Below are positions 52,288 to 60,916 of a stretch of 64,000 bases of DNA, piece after piece. A model generated the notes under the pieces. It was given only the letters and a program-made list of their open reading frames with translations, was not told the origin of the DNA and ran no database searches. The position numbers were made by a program, and so were the translations under genes. Location: NCBI GenBank assembly GCA_023228945.1, contig JALOAI010000026.1, positions 1 to 64,000 of the forward strand, given 5' to 3'. Source of the DNA: Pigmentiphaga sp. (GTDB lineage Bacteria; Pseudomonadota; Gammaproteobacteria; Burkholderiales; Burkholderiaceae_B). How positions within the stretch are numbered: position 1 is the first letter of the stretch; every line of letters starts with the position of its first letter.

Positions 52288-53607
52288 ATGAACAAAATAG
52301 AAAAAAAGCCTAGGGATAGTACTAGGCCACCTATGGTGGGAGACATCAGCAAGCCCCGGGGCGCACGCCCCGCCACCGGCCTGGTATTTATCAGCGGCGA
52401 AGGCTGTGTCTTGCGCGACGCCTCCGGTCGCAGCTATCTGGATTTCACAAGCGGCTTGTGGAACGTCCTCATCGGGCACGGGCGCCACGACCTGGCGAAT
52501 GCGGGTTTCCTGCAGGCGTCGCGCTTGGCTTATCACGCCACCTTTCAGGGGCAATCCAACGGCCCCAGCGAGCAGCTCACGCAACGGCTGCTTGAGCTCC
52601 TGAAACCGGAAGGCGCGGCAAAGCTACTGTTCTGCGGGTCGGATACCGAAGTCACCGAGACGGCCCTGAAACTTGCGCGCCATTACTGGAAATTGCAGGG
52701 CCAGCACGCCAAAACCCATATCATTTCCATGCGCGGCGGGCATCACGGCTACCATTTCGCGTCACTGGCTGCCTCCGACAATCCCTCGGGCCAGGCGGCG
52801 TGCGCCCCCGGGCTCTCCGACTTCTCCATGATCACGGGTCCAATCGATCTCCTCACCGAGAAGGGAGAAACCGCCCCTGAAACCAGCCACATCATTTGCC
52901 AAGCGCTGGAAGCAAAAATCCACGAAATCGGCGCCAATCGAATAGCGGCGTTCATTGCGGAACCCGTGCAGGGGCCGGCCGGGGTCGTGGTTCCACCGCG
53001 CGATCTCTGGCCGCGCCTACGTGAAATTTGCTCCAAGCACAAGATCCTGCTGATTGCGGACGAGGTCATTACCGGCTTCGGGCGCACCGGCCAAATGTTC
53101 GGCATTCGCCATTGGAATGTGCGGCCCGACATCATGACCCTCGGCAAAGGCTTGACTTCAGGCTATGCCTCCCTGGGATGCATCGCCATCTGCGGTCAGG
53201 CGGCGGAGGCCCTCGCCACCACCGTGGCAACGTCGGCTTTGCGATCACTGTATTTCGAGACGGCTCAGCCCCTTCCCGCAGCCGTTGCCCTCGCGAATCT
53301 CGATGTCCTGGCGCAGGAAAACCTGATCGAGTCCGCAGCTCCCGGGGCGGCCTGGTTCACCGACCAAGCGCGCAAGCTTGCGCTGGCCGGGCATATCGAA
53401 CACGTACGCTCAATCGGCCTGATGTGGGCGCTGAAACCCGCCCACCAAAGCTCTCTGGAAGCGTGCGCGCAATTGCAGGGCCTGGGACTCCTGACGAGAC
53501 CCACCGCCACCCATGTCCTGCTGACTCCCCCGCTGGTGGTTTCGCCTCTCGAATACGGGCGCGCGCTCGAAGCCATCAAGTCTCTTGGCACAGGAACTGG
53601 CTCATGA
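52288..53607 (+). CDS. Class III aminotransferase (PLP)
   Basis: 439 residues of the omega/class III family: FTSGLWNVLIGHGRHDLANA, MRGGHHGYHF, the aspartate segment LIADEVITGFGRTGQMF and the PLP lysine in MTLGKGLTSGYASLG. It transaminates a terminal amino group (omega-amino acid, taurine-like or diamine). The ABC importer genes follow with ATGA coupling, so its substrate is probably imported. The N-terminus is short for the family but begins with a plausible leader. Confidence 0.87.
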   Translation: MNKIEKKPRDSTRPPMVGDISKPRGARPATGLVFISGEGCVLRDASGRSYLDFTSGLWNVLIGHGRHDLANAGFLQASRLAYHATFQGQSNGPSEQLTQRLLELLKPEGAAKLLFCGSDTEVTETALKLARHYWKLQGQHAKTHIISMRGGHHGYHFASLAASDNPSGQAACAPGLSDFSMITGPIDLLTEKGETAPETSHIICQALEAKIHEIGANRIAAFIAEPVQGPAGVVVPPRDLWPRLREICSKHKILLIADEVITGFGRTGQMFGIRHWNVRPDIMTLGKGLTSGYASLGCIAICGQAAEALATTVATSALRSLYFETAQPLPAAVALANLDVLAQENLIESAAPGAAWFTDQARKLALAGHIEHVRSIGLMWALKPAHQSSLEACAQLQGLGLLTRPTATHVLLTPPLVVSPLEYGRALEAIKSLGTGTGS

Positions 53608-54419
53608 ATACTCGTTTGCTGAACGTCATCGGGCTGACCAAATCCCTTGGCACCGGCATATCCAAGCTATCCGTTCTTGGCGGCATTTCACTCAACATGG
53701 CGCAAGGCGAGTTCGTCAGTATCGTCGGTCCGTCGGGTTGCGGCAAAACCACCTTGCTCATGTGCTTGAGCGGCCTATACCGCGCCGACTCTGGCCGAGT
53801 CGAATTCAATGGGGTGGAAGTCAAGGGCCCCACCGCCGGGGTGTCCATCGTCTTCCAGGATTACAGCCGATCTTTGCTGCCCTGGAAGAGCGTTGCGGAT
53901 AACGTCCTGTTCGGCATGTACCGCGAGGGCGACACCCCATCGCGAGAAAAACGAGACCGCGCCTCGGAACTGCTGAATGCGGTGGGGCTTCGCGGCTTCG
54001 AGTCCCGATATCCGTGGGAGCTTTCCGGAGGCATGCAACAGCGGGTGGCGATCGCGCGCGGCCTGGCCTCGCGCCCGCAGTTGCTGCTGCTGGACGAGCC
54101 GCTGGCCGCGGTGGATGCTCAAACCCGGGCTGAAATGCAAGATCTGATCCTCACCTTGGCCGCCCGCTACCAACAATCGTGCCTGCTCATTACGCACGAT
54201 GTAGACGAGGCCATCTATATGGCCAATCGCATCATCGTGCTCTCGAATCGCCCGACAAAGGTCGTGTGCGAGATCGATGTCGACCTTCCTGAAAACCGCG
54301 ATCAACTCGAAACCCGGGAAGATCCCACGTTCCTCCGGATTCGCCATCAAGTCATTTCCCTGATCCGCGGCATGCGGACCCCCGTTGAGCTTGAACATAC
54401 CCAAGGAGCATCAAGATGA
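53604..54419 (+). CDS. SsuB/TauB-type ABC importer ATPase
   Basis: 271 residues: Walker A GPSGCGKTTLL, Q-loop FQDYSRSLLPWKSV, signature LSGGMQQRVAIARGL, Walker B LLLLDEPLAAVD and the switch histidine ITHDVDEAIYMA. It belongs to the nitrate/sulfonate/taurine (NSB) group. The start overlaps the aminotransferase stop (ATGA), and the stop overlaps the binding protein. Confidence 0.9.
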   Translation: MNTRLLNVIGLTKSLGTGISKLSVLGGISLNMAQGEFVSIVGPSGCGKTTLLMCLSGLYRADSGRVEFNGVEVKGPTAGVSIVFQDYSRSLLPWKSVADNVLFGMYREGDTPSREKRDRASELLNAVGLRGFESRYPWELSGGMQQRVAIARGLASRPQLLLLDEPLAAVDAQTRAEMQDLILTLAARYQQSCLLITHDVDEAIYMANRIIVLSNRPTKVVCEIDVDLPENRDQLETREDPTFLRIRHQVISLIRGMRTPVELEHTQGASR

Positions 54420-55390
54420 AGCACACGTTTCTGGCAAGGTTTCTTTGCGGTTCGGCTACCGCGGCCATGTTGTTCGCCTTTCATGCGGCAAATGCCCAAA
54501 ACTCGGTCAAGGTCGGCGCCTTGCGCACCTTTGCCATGGCACCCGCCTATTACGCCAACACCGCGGGGTACTTCAAGGAGGAAGGGCTGGATGTGGAGTT
54601 CGTGACCCTGGGTACCGGCCCCGCCATCGGTTCGGCCGTGGCCAGCGGCTCCGTGCAGATTGGGCACAGCGCCGCGATTCCGGTCATTTATGCGCGGGCC
54701 CAAAACCAGCCATTCCGGGTTTTCTCCACCCTCACGCGTGAAACCAGCGGCGACGATGGCGCGCTAACCTGGCTCGTCGTCTCGGAAGGATCGAACATAC
54801 GCTCCCTGAAAGACCTCGAAGGCAAAACGGTGATGACCAACGGCGTCAGCTCTCTTTGCGAGTTGGCCTTCCGCGATCATGCGGCAAACGCCGGCGTAGA
54901 CTGGAAAAAATTCAAGTCTCTCACCGCCCCGTTTCCCCAAATGCCGCCCGCCATCGAAATCGGCAACGCCGATGCGGCATGTGTCATCGATCCTTTTTAC
55001 ACGATGATGCGCCAGTCACCGCAAATCAAAGCGCACACGCTGGCGGCAGGTCAGATCCATAACATATCGTCGGATCCCGGGGTGGCGCTGGAAGTCCTTT
55101 ATGTGACCGAAGACTGGGCCAAAAATCACCCGGAGACGCTTGCCAAATTCAACCGGGCAATGGCCAAGGCCGTTAGCGACTTCAAAAACAAGCCCGAAGC
55201 GTACAAGAAGTTTCTCGTGGATATCTATCGCCTCGACCCAAAAATCGTGGACGACATGAAAACAGGCACCGTCAGCGGAGATTTCACGCCGCGCGCCGAA
55301 ATGTTCTCTCCCCTGATCGAGGCCTTGAACCGCAACGACATGCTCAAGACTTCCCTCACAGGGCAAGACATGATTCTGGCCACGCCATGA
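54416..55390 (+). CDS. SsuA/TauA-type periplasmic binding protein
   Basis: 324 residues: signal peptide (HAANA-QN), NMT1/SsuA fold: APAYYANTAGYFKEEGLDVEF, GSAVASGSVQIGHSAAIPVI and EGKTVMTNGVSSLCELAF. It binds a sulfonate, pyrimidine or similar small anion. Both ends overlap neighbours by 4 bp. Confidence 0.88.
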   Translation: MKHTFLARFLCGSATAAMLFAFHAANAQNSVKVGALRTFAMAPAYYANTAGYFKEEGLDVEFVTLGTGPAIGSAVASGSVQIGHSAAIPVIYARAQNQPFRVFSTLTRETSGDDGALTWLVVSEGSNIRSLKDLEGKTVMTNGVSSLCELAFRDHAANAGVDWKKFKSLTAPFPQMPPAIEIGNADAACVIDPFYTMMRQSPQIKAHTLAAGQIHNISSDPGVALEVLYVTEDWAKNHPETLAKFNRAMAKAVSDFKNKPEAYKKFLVDIYRLDPKIVDDMKTGTVSGDFTPRAEMFSPLIEALNRNDMLKTSLTGQDMILATP

Positions 55391-56202
55391 ACCTGAATCT
55401 GTCCTTGCCCTGGGCCGGGAGAAGAGCCTTGTTCCGCTCATCTCATTTGCGATTCGCCGGAGCGATAGTGTTCCTATGCGTCTGGGAACTCGCCTACCGC
55501 CTCGAAATCGTACCGGAGCGTTACTTTACCGGTCCTGTCGGCGTGTTGCAGGCGTTCGGTGCGCTGCTGTTCGATGCAACGTTCTGGTCCAATCAGTTGG
55601 CAACGATGTTACGGTCCATTGCCGGCCTGGCTTACGGCACCGTGCTTGGCCTGGCCATGGCCCTTGCCGGCGCTTGCGCGCCGGTGATCGGAAGAGCGCT
55701 CTCCCCAGTGGTAGAGCTGATGCGATCCCTGCCGCCTGCCGCCCTCGTACCACTGGCAATCTTTTCGCTTGGGCTCGGGCCGTCGATGTTTGCGTTCATC
55801 GTGGGGTTCGCAGTCGTCTGGGCCGTTTATCTGTCCGCAGCAAACGCGCTGGCCAGTACCGACAAAGTCCTCGTGGCCGTGGGGCGCTCGCTCGGCCTGA
55901 GCCCCATTGCGCTGCTGTGGCGGATCCGGGTGCCAGGCGCCCTGCCCGAAACCATGACCGGCGTGCGCATCGCCGCGGCGCAGGCCCTGATGGCCACCGT
56001 GGCGGCCGAGATGCTGGCGGGCCAAAACGGTCTCGGCTTCATGCTGATGGACTCCGCGTTCACCCTGCAAACCGACATCACATTTGCGCTCCTGCTCATC
56101 TCGGGGGCGAACGGCGCTCTATTGAGCCGTGCCGTTGTCGTGGTGTCGAGCTGGAGCTGCCGCTGGCACCGGAAGCTCTCGGCCCACTCCGGGGAGGTAT
56201 GA
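55387..56202 (+). CDS. SsuC/TauC-type ABC permease (first)
   Basis: 271 residues with about six membrane spans and the coupling segment EAA-like GRSLGLSPIALLWRIRVPGALPE. An arginine-rich N-terminal leader precedes the first span. One of two permease genes; together they could form a heterodimer. Confidence 0.88.
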   Translation: MNLNLSLPWAGRRALFRSSHLRFAGAIVFLCVWELAYRLEIVPERYFTGPVGVLQAFGALLFDATFWSNQLATMLRSIAGLAYGTVLGLAMALAGACAPVIGRALSPVVELMRSLPPAALVPLAIFSLGLGPSMFAFIVGFAVVWAVYLSAANALASTDKVLVAVGRSLGLSPIALLWRIRVPGALPETMTGVRIAAAQALMATVAAEMLAGQNGLGFMLMDSAFTLQTDITFALLLISGANGALLSRAVVVVSSWSCRWHRKLSAHSGEV

Positions 56203-56972
56203 CCTTGCGGACGCTAACCCATACCCTCAACTGGCCCGGCCTGGTTTTCGTGCTCGCACTGCTCGGGCTCTGGCAAATCGCCGCCGGCCAGGTGGATTCC
56301 ACCAACTTTCCCGGGCCGCTGGCGGTGTTGGCGGCGCTCACCTCCGGCGCCGGGATGCTCATCAGCCAGATGCAACATACTCTTTGGCGCGCGGCGGCGG
56401 GATTCCTCTTGGCCCTCCTTACGATGCTGCCCCTGGGCCTGGTCATCGGCCGGGTCGCCGCCGCTCGCACCGTGCTGGGGCCGGTCATCGAGCTACTGCG
56501 GCCCATACCGCCCCTGGCCATTGTGCCGATTGCCATGCTTTTCGCCGGCATCGGCAGCGAAGCGAAGATCCTGGTCATCTTCTACAGCGCCTCGTTCCCG
56601 CTCTTGATTTACGCCATCGATGCCACCCAGGCCACCCATCCCGCGCTACTGAACACGGCTCGATCCTTGGGCTTGAGCCGGGCGGCGATCATTCGCCACA
56701 TCGACCTTCCCGCCTCCTTGCCAATGGTGATGGTGGGCATTCGCTTAAGTGTGAGCATGGCCTTGCTCATCAGCGTGGCCTCCGAAATGCTGCTCTCCAG
56801 CAATGGCATTGGCTTTGTGGTGACCAGTGCGCAGGAGCAATTCCGGATCGCGGAGGGCATCGCCGCCATCGTCTTTATCGGTGTGGTGGCGCTGCTCATC
56901 AATTGGCTGTTGCGAAGAATAGAAAGCTGGCTTTTGGCCTGGCACATCGGGCTGACAACCTCGGCCCACTAA
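56199..56972 (+). CDS. SsuC/TauC-type ABC permease (second)
   Basis: 257 residues, about six membrane spans and the coupling loop ARSLGLSRAAIIRHIDLPASLP. GGGGAGG precedes the ATG, which overlaps the first permease stop. Most SsuBAC systems have one permease; two different ones in tandem are less common. Confidence 0.88.
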   Translation: MTLRTLTHTLNWPGLVFVLALLGLWQIAAGQVDSTNFPGPLAVLAALTSGAGMLISQMQHTLWRAAAGFLLALLTMLPLGLVIGRVAAARTVLGPVIELLRPIPPLAIVPIAMLFAGIGSEAKILVIFYSASFPLLIYAIDATQATHPALLNTARSLGLSRAAIIRHIDLPASLPMVMVGIRLSVSMALLISVASEMLLSSNGIGFVVTSAQEQFRIAEGIAAIVFIGVVALLINWLLRRIESWLLAWHIGLTTSAH

Positions 56973-57004
56973 CCATCCATCGATATTTTTTGGAGACAAT
57001 CACA

Positions 57005-58072
57005 ATGCTGACCGCAGACGCCGGACAAATCGTTTCCAGGCCGCACGCCGCCTTTGGAAGCGAAGTCATAGACCCCGCAAACTGGACTCCCGAACGGCTG
57101 GCGAGCGATTCGACGTGGCGGCATGAATTGTCGTCACGCCAGGCGGCCGGGCTGGTCGACCTCGCACGACGAGTAGAAAAGCAGATAGAGGGCCATCCGA
57201 ACGGGCTACTGGCGCTCGGCCAAGAGGATCTCGCGCTAGAACCCATCGAAGACGTCATCGCCGCCGTGCGCCACGGCCTGAAGGACGGCCTCGGGCTTTG
57301 TCTGATCAAAGGCGTGCCCACCGGCGACATCCCCCTTTTGCAATCCGCCATCATCTATTGGGCCATCGGTCGCCACCTGGGGTCGGCCATGTCCAACAAC
57401 CCCGAGGGTGACATGCTGGGCCATGTCACGGATACCGGCAAGGAGCTTACCCACCCCAACCACCGCGGCTACCAAACGCGCGAGGGCCTCGACTTCCATT
57501 GCGACACGAGCGGGGTTGTCGGCCTGATGTGCATCACCACACCGCGCTCGGGCGGGCTGTCCAAGGTGGCGAGCTCCGTGGCGGTTTACAACAAGATCTT
57601 GCAAACCGCGCCGCATCACCTCAAGACGCTTTCCGAGCCGTATTGCTGGACCCTGCACGGAGAAGTCAATCCCGGTGAGCAGGGATGGTACGAGTCGCCC
57701 ATTTTCAATTTTCTGGATGGCCAGCTGTGCGTTGCCTTCGGGCCCTCGCACATTATCAAGGGCCACAAGCTCGACGGGGCCCCGCCCATGACCGACGAGC
57801 AGCTCGCCGCCATGCGATACATGGAGGATGTGTGCGACTCCCTCCATTATTCGATGCAGCTCGAAGTCGGCGATATCCAGCTCTTGAACAACGGCGTATG
57901 CCTGCACACCCGCACCGCCTACGACGACTGGCCGGAACCCGAGCGCAAGCGCCATCTATGGCGGCTTTGGCTCGATACCCCTCACATTCGCCCGCGCACG
58001 GCGTATCAACAGCAATTCCTTGGTGGCATAAAACTGCGCGGCACCCAGGAGCGGCTCACCTTGAAATACTGA
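57005..58072 (+). CDS. TauD/TfdA-family Fe(II)/2-oxoglutarate dioxygenase
   Basis: 355 residues: facial triad H165-x-D167 (LDFHCDTSGVVGL) and H301 (GVCLHTRTAYDDW), with R316/R320 for 2-oxoglutarate. It follows an importer of the taurine/sulfonate type, as TauD does, but the protein is closer in layout to the dioxygenase at 2940 than to classical TauD. It may oxidise the imported compound. TTGGAGAC precedes the ATG. Confidence 0.87.
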   Translation: MLTADAGQIVSRPHAAFGSEVIDPANWTPERLASDSTWRHELSSRQAAGLVDLARRVEKQIEGHPNGLLALGQEDLALEPIEDVIAAVRHGLKDGLGLCLIKGVPTGDIPLLQSAIIYWAIGRHLGSAMSNNPEGDMLGHVTDTGKELTHPNHRGYQTREGLDFHCDTSGVVGLMCITTPRSGGLSKVASSVAVYNKILQTAPHHLKTLSEPYCWTLHGEVNPGEQGWYESPIFNFLDGQLCVAFGPSHIIKGHKLDGAPPMTDEQLAAMRYMEDVCDSLHYSMQLEVGDIQLLNNGVCLHTRTAYDDWPEPERKRHLWRLWLDTPHIRPRTAYQQQFLGGIKLRGTQERLTLKY

Positions 58073-58105
58073 ACCCCGCATTGCCACCACGATAGGAGAA
58101 GTCTT

Positions 58106-58969
58106 GTGAATCACACCACCTTTGTTCTGGTCCATGGCGCCTGGCAGGGAAGCTGGAGCTACTCCCCTTTGTCCCGCCAGCTAACCGCGGCGGGCCACCA
58201 GGTTCTGCGCATCGATCTGCCGGGCCACGGCCTCGATGCCCGGTTCATCCCTGCCTACCATACCGGTGGCGGCGAGCGCGCAGCCGCTTTGCAAACGGAG
58301 AAGTCTCCGGTAGCGGCAGTGGGCCTGCAAGCCTATGTCGACGCCATCGGCGAAACGCTGGAAGCCGCTCATCGCACCAGGGCCGGGAGCGTGGTACTGG
58401 TGGCCCACAGCATGGCCGGGATTCCCGCCACCGCGGCCATCGAGGCCCACCCCCATCGCGTTGATGCCATTGCCTACCTGGCCGCCTTTCTGCCCCCTCC
58501 CGGGATGGCGGGTGGCGCGTGCTCGGCCCTGCCCCAGAACGAGGGATCCCTGATCCCCAGCGTCGTGATCGCGGACCCCGCCACCGTGGGGGCGCTGCGT
58601 CTCGATCCCCTCTCCGCAAACGCGGATTACGCCGCATTGCTCAAACAAACCTTCGCTGCGGAGGTCGACGAAGGGCAGTGGTCGGCCGTTCGCCATCTCA
58701 TGACCCCCGACACGCCGATACAGCCTTTGGCAACACCGCTGGCGTACACGGCGGAACGATGGGGGAGCAAACGGCGACTGTATGTGCGCTGCACCCACGA
58801 CTACGCCGTGCGGCCCGCGCTGCAGGACTTTTTCATCGAGCAAGCCGATACGCTGGCTCCCGGGAATTCCTTCAAGACCGTTTCGATGGCTTCCGGCCAC
58901 CTGCCGTTTCTCTCGAAGACGCAGGAGGTGGCAGAGGCCTTGATAGCCTTCGGGACAGGTAATTCATAA
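58106..58969 (+). CDS. Alpha/beta hydrolase (esterase/amidase type)
   Basis: 287 residues: FVLVHGAWQGSWSYSPL (oxyanion segment), nucleophile serine in VLVAHSMAGIPATAA (S-x-x-G variant of G-x-S-x-G), and a C-terminal histidine in ASGHLPFLS. Resembles the EstC/salicylate-esterase group. Last gene of the operon; a ribosome site GGAG lies about 10 nt upstream. Confidence 0.85.
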   Translation: MNHTTFVLVHGAWQGSWSYSPLSRQLTAAGHQVLRIDLPGHGLDARFIPAYHTGGGERAAALQTEKSPVAAVGLQAYVDAIGETLEAAHRTRAGSVVLVAHSMAGIPATAAIEAHPHRVDAIAYLAAFLPPPGMAGGACSALPQNEGSLIPSVVIADPATVGALRLDPLSANADYAALLKQTFAAEVDEGQWSAVRHLMTPDTPIQPLATPLAYTAERWGSKRRLYVRCTHDYAVRPALQDFFIEQADTLAPGNSFKTVSMASGHLPFLSKTQEVAEALIAFGTGNS

Positions 58970-59145
58970 CAGCTGGGTGGAATCGGCTCGCATACCGCGT
59001 CATCAGTCGCCAAACACCGCCTCGAGGCGCTCGGCCTGCAGCACATTCAGCGCCCACTGTTGCAGCGCCTCGGTATCGGCCTGGGCAATGCGTGCCAGGG
59101 CCCAGTCGGGCAAGGGGCCGAACGGTACTGGATGTGCAGTTCGGC

Positions 59146-59175
59146 GAGACTCCCGGCGCTGAGACTCCCGGCGCT
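59146..59175. repeat. Tandem 15-bp repeat upstream of higB
   Basis: GAGACTCCCGGCGCT occurs exactly twice in tandem (59146-59160, 59161-59175), just before the operator palindrome of higBA. Confidence 0.85.
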
Positions 59176-59183
59176 TGCGCACC

Positions 59184-59200
59184 GTAACCCTCAGGGTTAC
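59184..59200. promoter_or_regulatory. higBA operator palindrome
   Basis: GTAACCCT-C-AGGGTTAC is a perfect 8-bp inverted repeat around one base, ending 8 bp before the higB ATG. Likely HigA binding site and promoter overlap. Confidence 0.65.
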
Positions 59201-59208
59201 ACTACCGC

Positions 59209-59487
59209 ATGATCAAGAGCTTCGCCCACAAAGGGCTCGCGAAATTCCACGAGACCGGGAGTCTCGCCGGTATCCAGCCGATGCACGCCAAGCGTTTGCG
59301 CTTGATCCTGGCTTTGCTTGGGCGAGCGGAGTCCATCGACGACATGAGGGCTCCGGCGTTGCGCCTGCACTCGCTACAGGGCAACCTGCAAGGCCATTGG
59401 GCGGTGACTGTGCAGGCCAACTGGCGCGTCACGTTCCGCTTCGAAGACGGCGACGCGCATGTCGTGGATTACGTCGATTACCACTGA
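59209..59487 (+). CDS. higB: HigB-type toxin (RelE superfamily)
   Basis: 92 residues: MIKSFAHKGLAKFHETGS, AKRLRLILALLGRAES, LRLHSLQGNLQGHWAVTVQA and NWRVTFRFEDGDAHVVDYVDYH, the classic HigB pattern of a ribosome-dependent mRNA interferase. Toxin precedes antitoxin, typical of higBA. Confidence 0.92.
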   Translation: MIKSFAHKGLAKFHETGSLAGIQPMHAKRLRLILALLGRAESIDDMRAPALRLHSLQGNLQGHWAVTVQANWRVTFRFEDGDAHVVDYVDYH

Positions 59488-59496
59488 GGTATTGTC

Positions 59497-59805
59497 ATGC
59501 ATACGATGCACAACCCCCCGCACCCCGGTGAGATCCTCCAAGAGCTTTGGCTCGAACCGCTGGGCTTGTCGATCACCAAGGCTGCCGAGCACCTCAAGGT
59601 ATCCCGCAAGACGCTCTCGGAGATCATCAACGGCAAGGCCGCTATCTCCCCTGAGATGGCCGTGCGATTGGAGATGGCCTTCGGCAAGAGCGCGCGCAGT
59701 TGGCTTGGACATCAGGCCGAGTATGATGTGTGGCAGCTGAAGGCGCGGCGCGGGGAGCTGGAGATCGAGAAGATTGAGGTAGCGGAGGGGCCGAATTTTT
59801 GCTGA
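59497..59805 (+). CDS. higA: HigA-type antitoxin (XRE)
   Basis: 102 residues: NPPHPGEILQELWLEPLG, XRE helix-turn-helix LSITKAAEHLKVSRKTLSEI and MAFGKSARSWLGHQAEYDVW. The last residues (GPNFC) are encoded by sequence belonging to the rpn relic, so the natural C-terminus seems to have been replaced at the insertion junction. It likely still functions since the conserved parts are complete. Confidence 0.9.
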   Translation: MHTMHNPPHPGEILQELWLEPLGLSITKAAEHLKVSRKTLSEIINGKAAISPEMAVRLEMAFGKSARSWLGHQAEYDVWQLKARRGELEIEKIEVAEGPNFC

Positions 59806-59926
59806 AGCTGGCTTTGTAGAACGAGGGCAGCCCCTTCGAACTTGCCCTCTTGCCGCCCTTCCTCCAAACCCGCCGCCTTCTCCCGGCGCAGCAGCACACG
59901 CTGCACGCAAGTCAGTTGTTGCTTGA

Positions 59927-60250
59927 TCAGGTCAGCACCTCAAGCCCATGCTTCTTGACAACTTGCAGCAACCGCGCGGCGATACCGCTCGGCTGCTTCG
60001 CCCCACTCTCCCATTTTTGCACGGTTGACGTACTCGTATTGAGATACTTGGCGAACACGGGTTGACTAACCTTTGCCGCCTTGCGGATCTGGACAATGGT
60101 TTTTGCGTCAAGATGAGGCGCTTCCGCTAGGCAAATCTCATCGAACTCTCGCATCGTCTGCTTGCCAACCACGCCAGAACGGTGAAGGCCCGCGGCTGCG
60201 CTGTGGATTGCCTCGAAGGCGTCGCTTTTGAATCGGGGTTTAGTCGCCAT
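59927..60250 (-). CDS. XRE-family antitoxin
   Basis: 107 residues: an N-terminal helical part (FDEICLAEAPHLDAKTIVQI), then an XRE helix-turn-helix RKAAKVSQPVFAKYLNTSTS and VQKWESGAKQPSG. Overlaps the upstream toxin gene by 11 bp. HigA/NadS-like antitoxin for the PF06296 toxin. Confidence 0.85.
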   Translation of the reverse strand: MATKPRFKSDAFEAIHSAAAGLHRSGVVGKQTMREFDEICLAEAPHLDAKTIVQIRKAAKVSQPVFAKYLNTSTSTVQKWESGAKQPSGIAARLLQVVKKHGLEVLT

Positions 60251-60611
60251 CGCTGACAATCTCCAACAGTTCCTTGATCTTGAGTTGATCGTCGAGTTGC
60301 GCATTGCTCATGGCCTCGAACAGCGTGGCCAGCCGTTTGAACGCAACCTCTTCGGCCTGATCGATATTCTCACGATCATTCTTGGCGTAAAGATAGACGA
60401 AGAACCAGTAGTCTCCCACCTTCTCCACGACGATGCTGCGATGCATGTTCTTGTTGAGGCGCTTCTTCCAGACGTTACCGCCCAGGCTGTCGCCTTTTCC
60501 CATGGCGAGATCGCGGCCTGCCCTCAACAACTCCTCGTCAACGATTTGCGCCTTGGCTGCCTGCTTGGCAAATGCCTTGGTCTTGAAAAAGCGAGACCGT
60601 AGCTTGCTCAT
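60240..60611 (-). CDS. RelE-like toxin (PF06296 type)
   Basis: 123 residues: FFKTKAFAKQAAKAQIVDEE, LGGNVWKKRLNKNMHRSIVV, GDYWFFVYLYAKNDRENI and LKIKELLEIVSDGD. This is the RelE/HigB subfamily usually paired with an XRE antitoxin, as here. The ATG at 60611 is chosen over upstream frames that lack similarity. Confidence 0.85.
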   Translation of the reverse strand: MSKLRSRFFKTKAFAKQAAKAQIVDEELLRAGRDLAMGKGDSLGGNVWKKRLNKNMHRSIVVEKVGDYWFFVYLYAKNDRENIDQAEEVAFKRLATLFEAMSNAQLDDQLKIKELLEIVSDGD

Positions 60612-60639
60612 TACATCTACCACCTTAAGCTCATTAATA

Positions 60640-60654
60640 TAGCACCAGGTGCTA
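60640..60654. promoter_or_regulatory. TA operator palindrome
   Basis: TAGCACC-A-GGTGCTA is a perfect 7-bp inverted repeat 28 bp upstream of the toxin start, in an AT-rich patch. Confidence 0.6.
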
Positions 60655-60671
60655 GTCTTTTCAAGATCGAG

Positions 60672-60770
60672 ATCAGCCCCCACACCGCCTCCAGGCGCTC
60701 GGCCCGCAGCATATTCAGCGCCCACTACTGAAGCGCCTCGGTATCGGTCTGGGTGATGCGCGCCAGCATG
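60672..60770 (-). pseudogene. rpn C-terminal relic with stop codon
   Basis: The minus-strand frame reads ARITQTDTEALQ, a stop, then WALNMLRAERLEAVWG, clearly the DUF4351 end of an rpn-type gene with a nonsense mutation. It lies directly upstream of the RelE/XRE pair, so that pair is also bordered by rpn pieces on both sides. 60771-60916 holds nothing recognised. Confidence 0.75.
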
Positions 60771-60916
60771 CCCCCAGCAGCCGCAAACCACCATGCCGGA
60801 AGATACGGACAGGCCCAGGACAAAGCCCGCCTGAAGTCGGCAGTCCGAGGTGAACCTCAGGGGGTTCACATCAGCTTCACGTCCGTCGCCCCCCTCCCGC
60901 CTCCAGCCCCCCGACC

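Larger units (their letters stand above)
59003..59925 (-). pseudogene. rpn C-terminal relic interrupted by higBA
   Basis: Two segments are parts of one rpn gene. 59003-59123 encodes ARIAQADTEALQQWALNVLQ and ERLEAVFGD; 59787-59925 encodes QQLTCVQRVLLRREKAAGLE and KFEGAALVLQSQLQQKFG. They would join at GGGGCCGAA, which occurs at both junctions (59114-59122 and 59787-59795). The intervening 660 bp carry the higBA module on the opposite strand. The 5' nuclease part of the rpn gene is absent. Confidence 0.8.
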
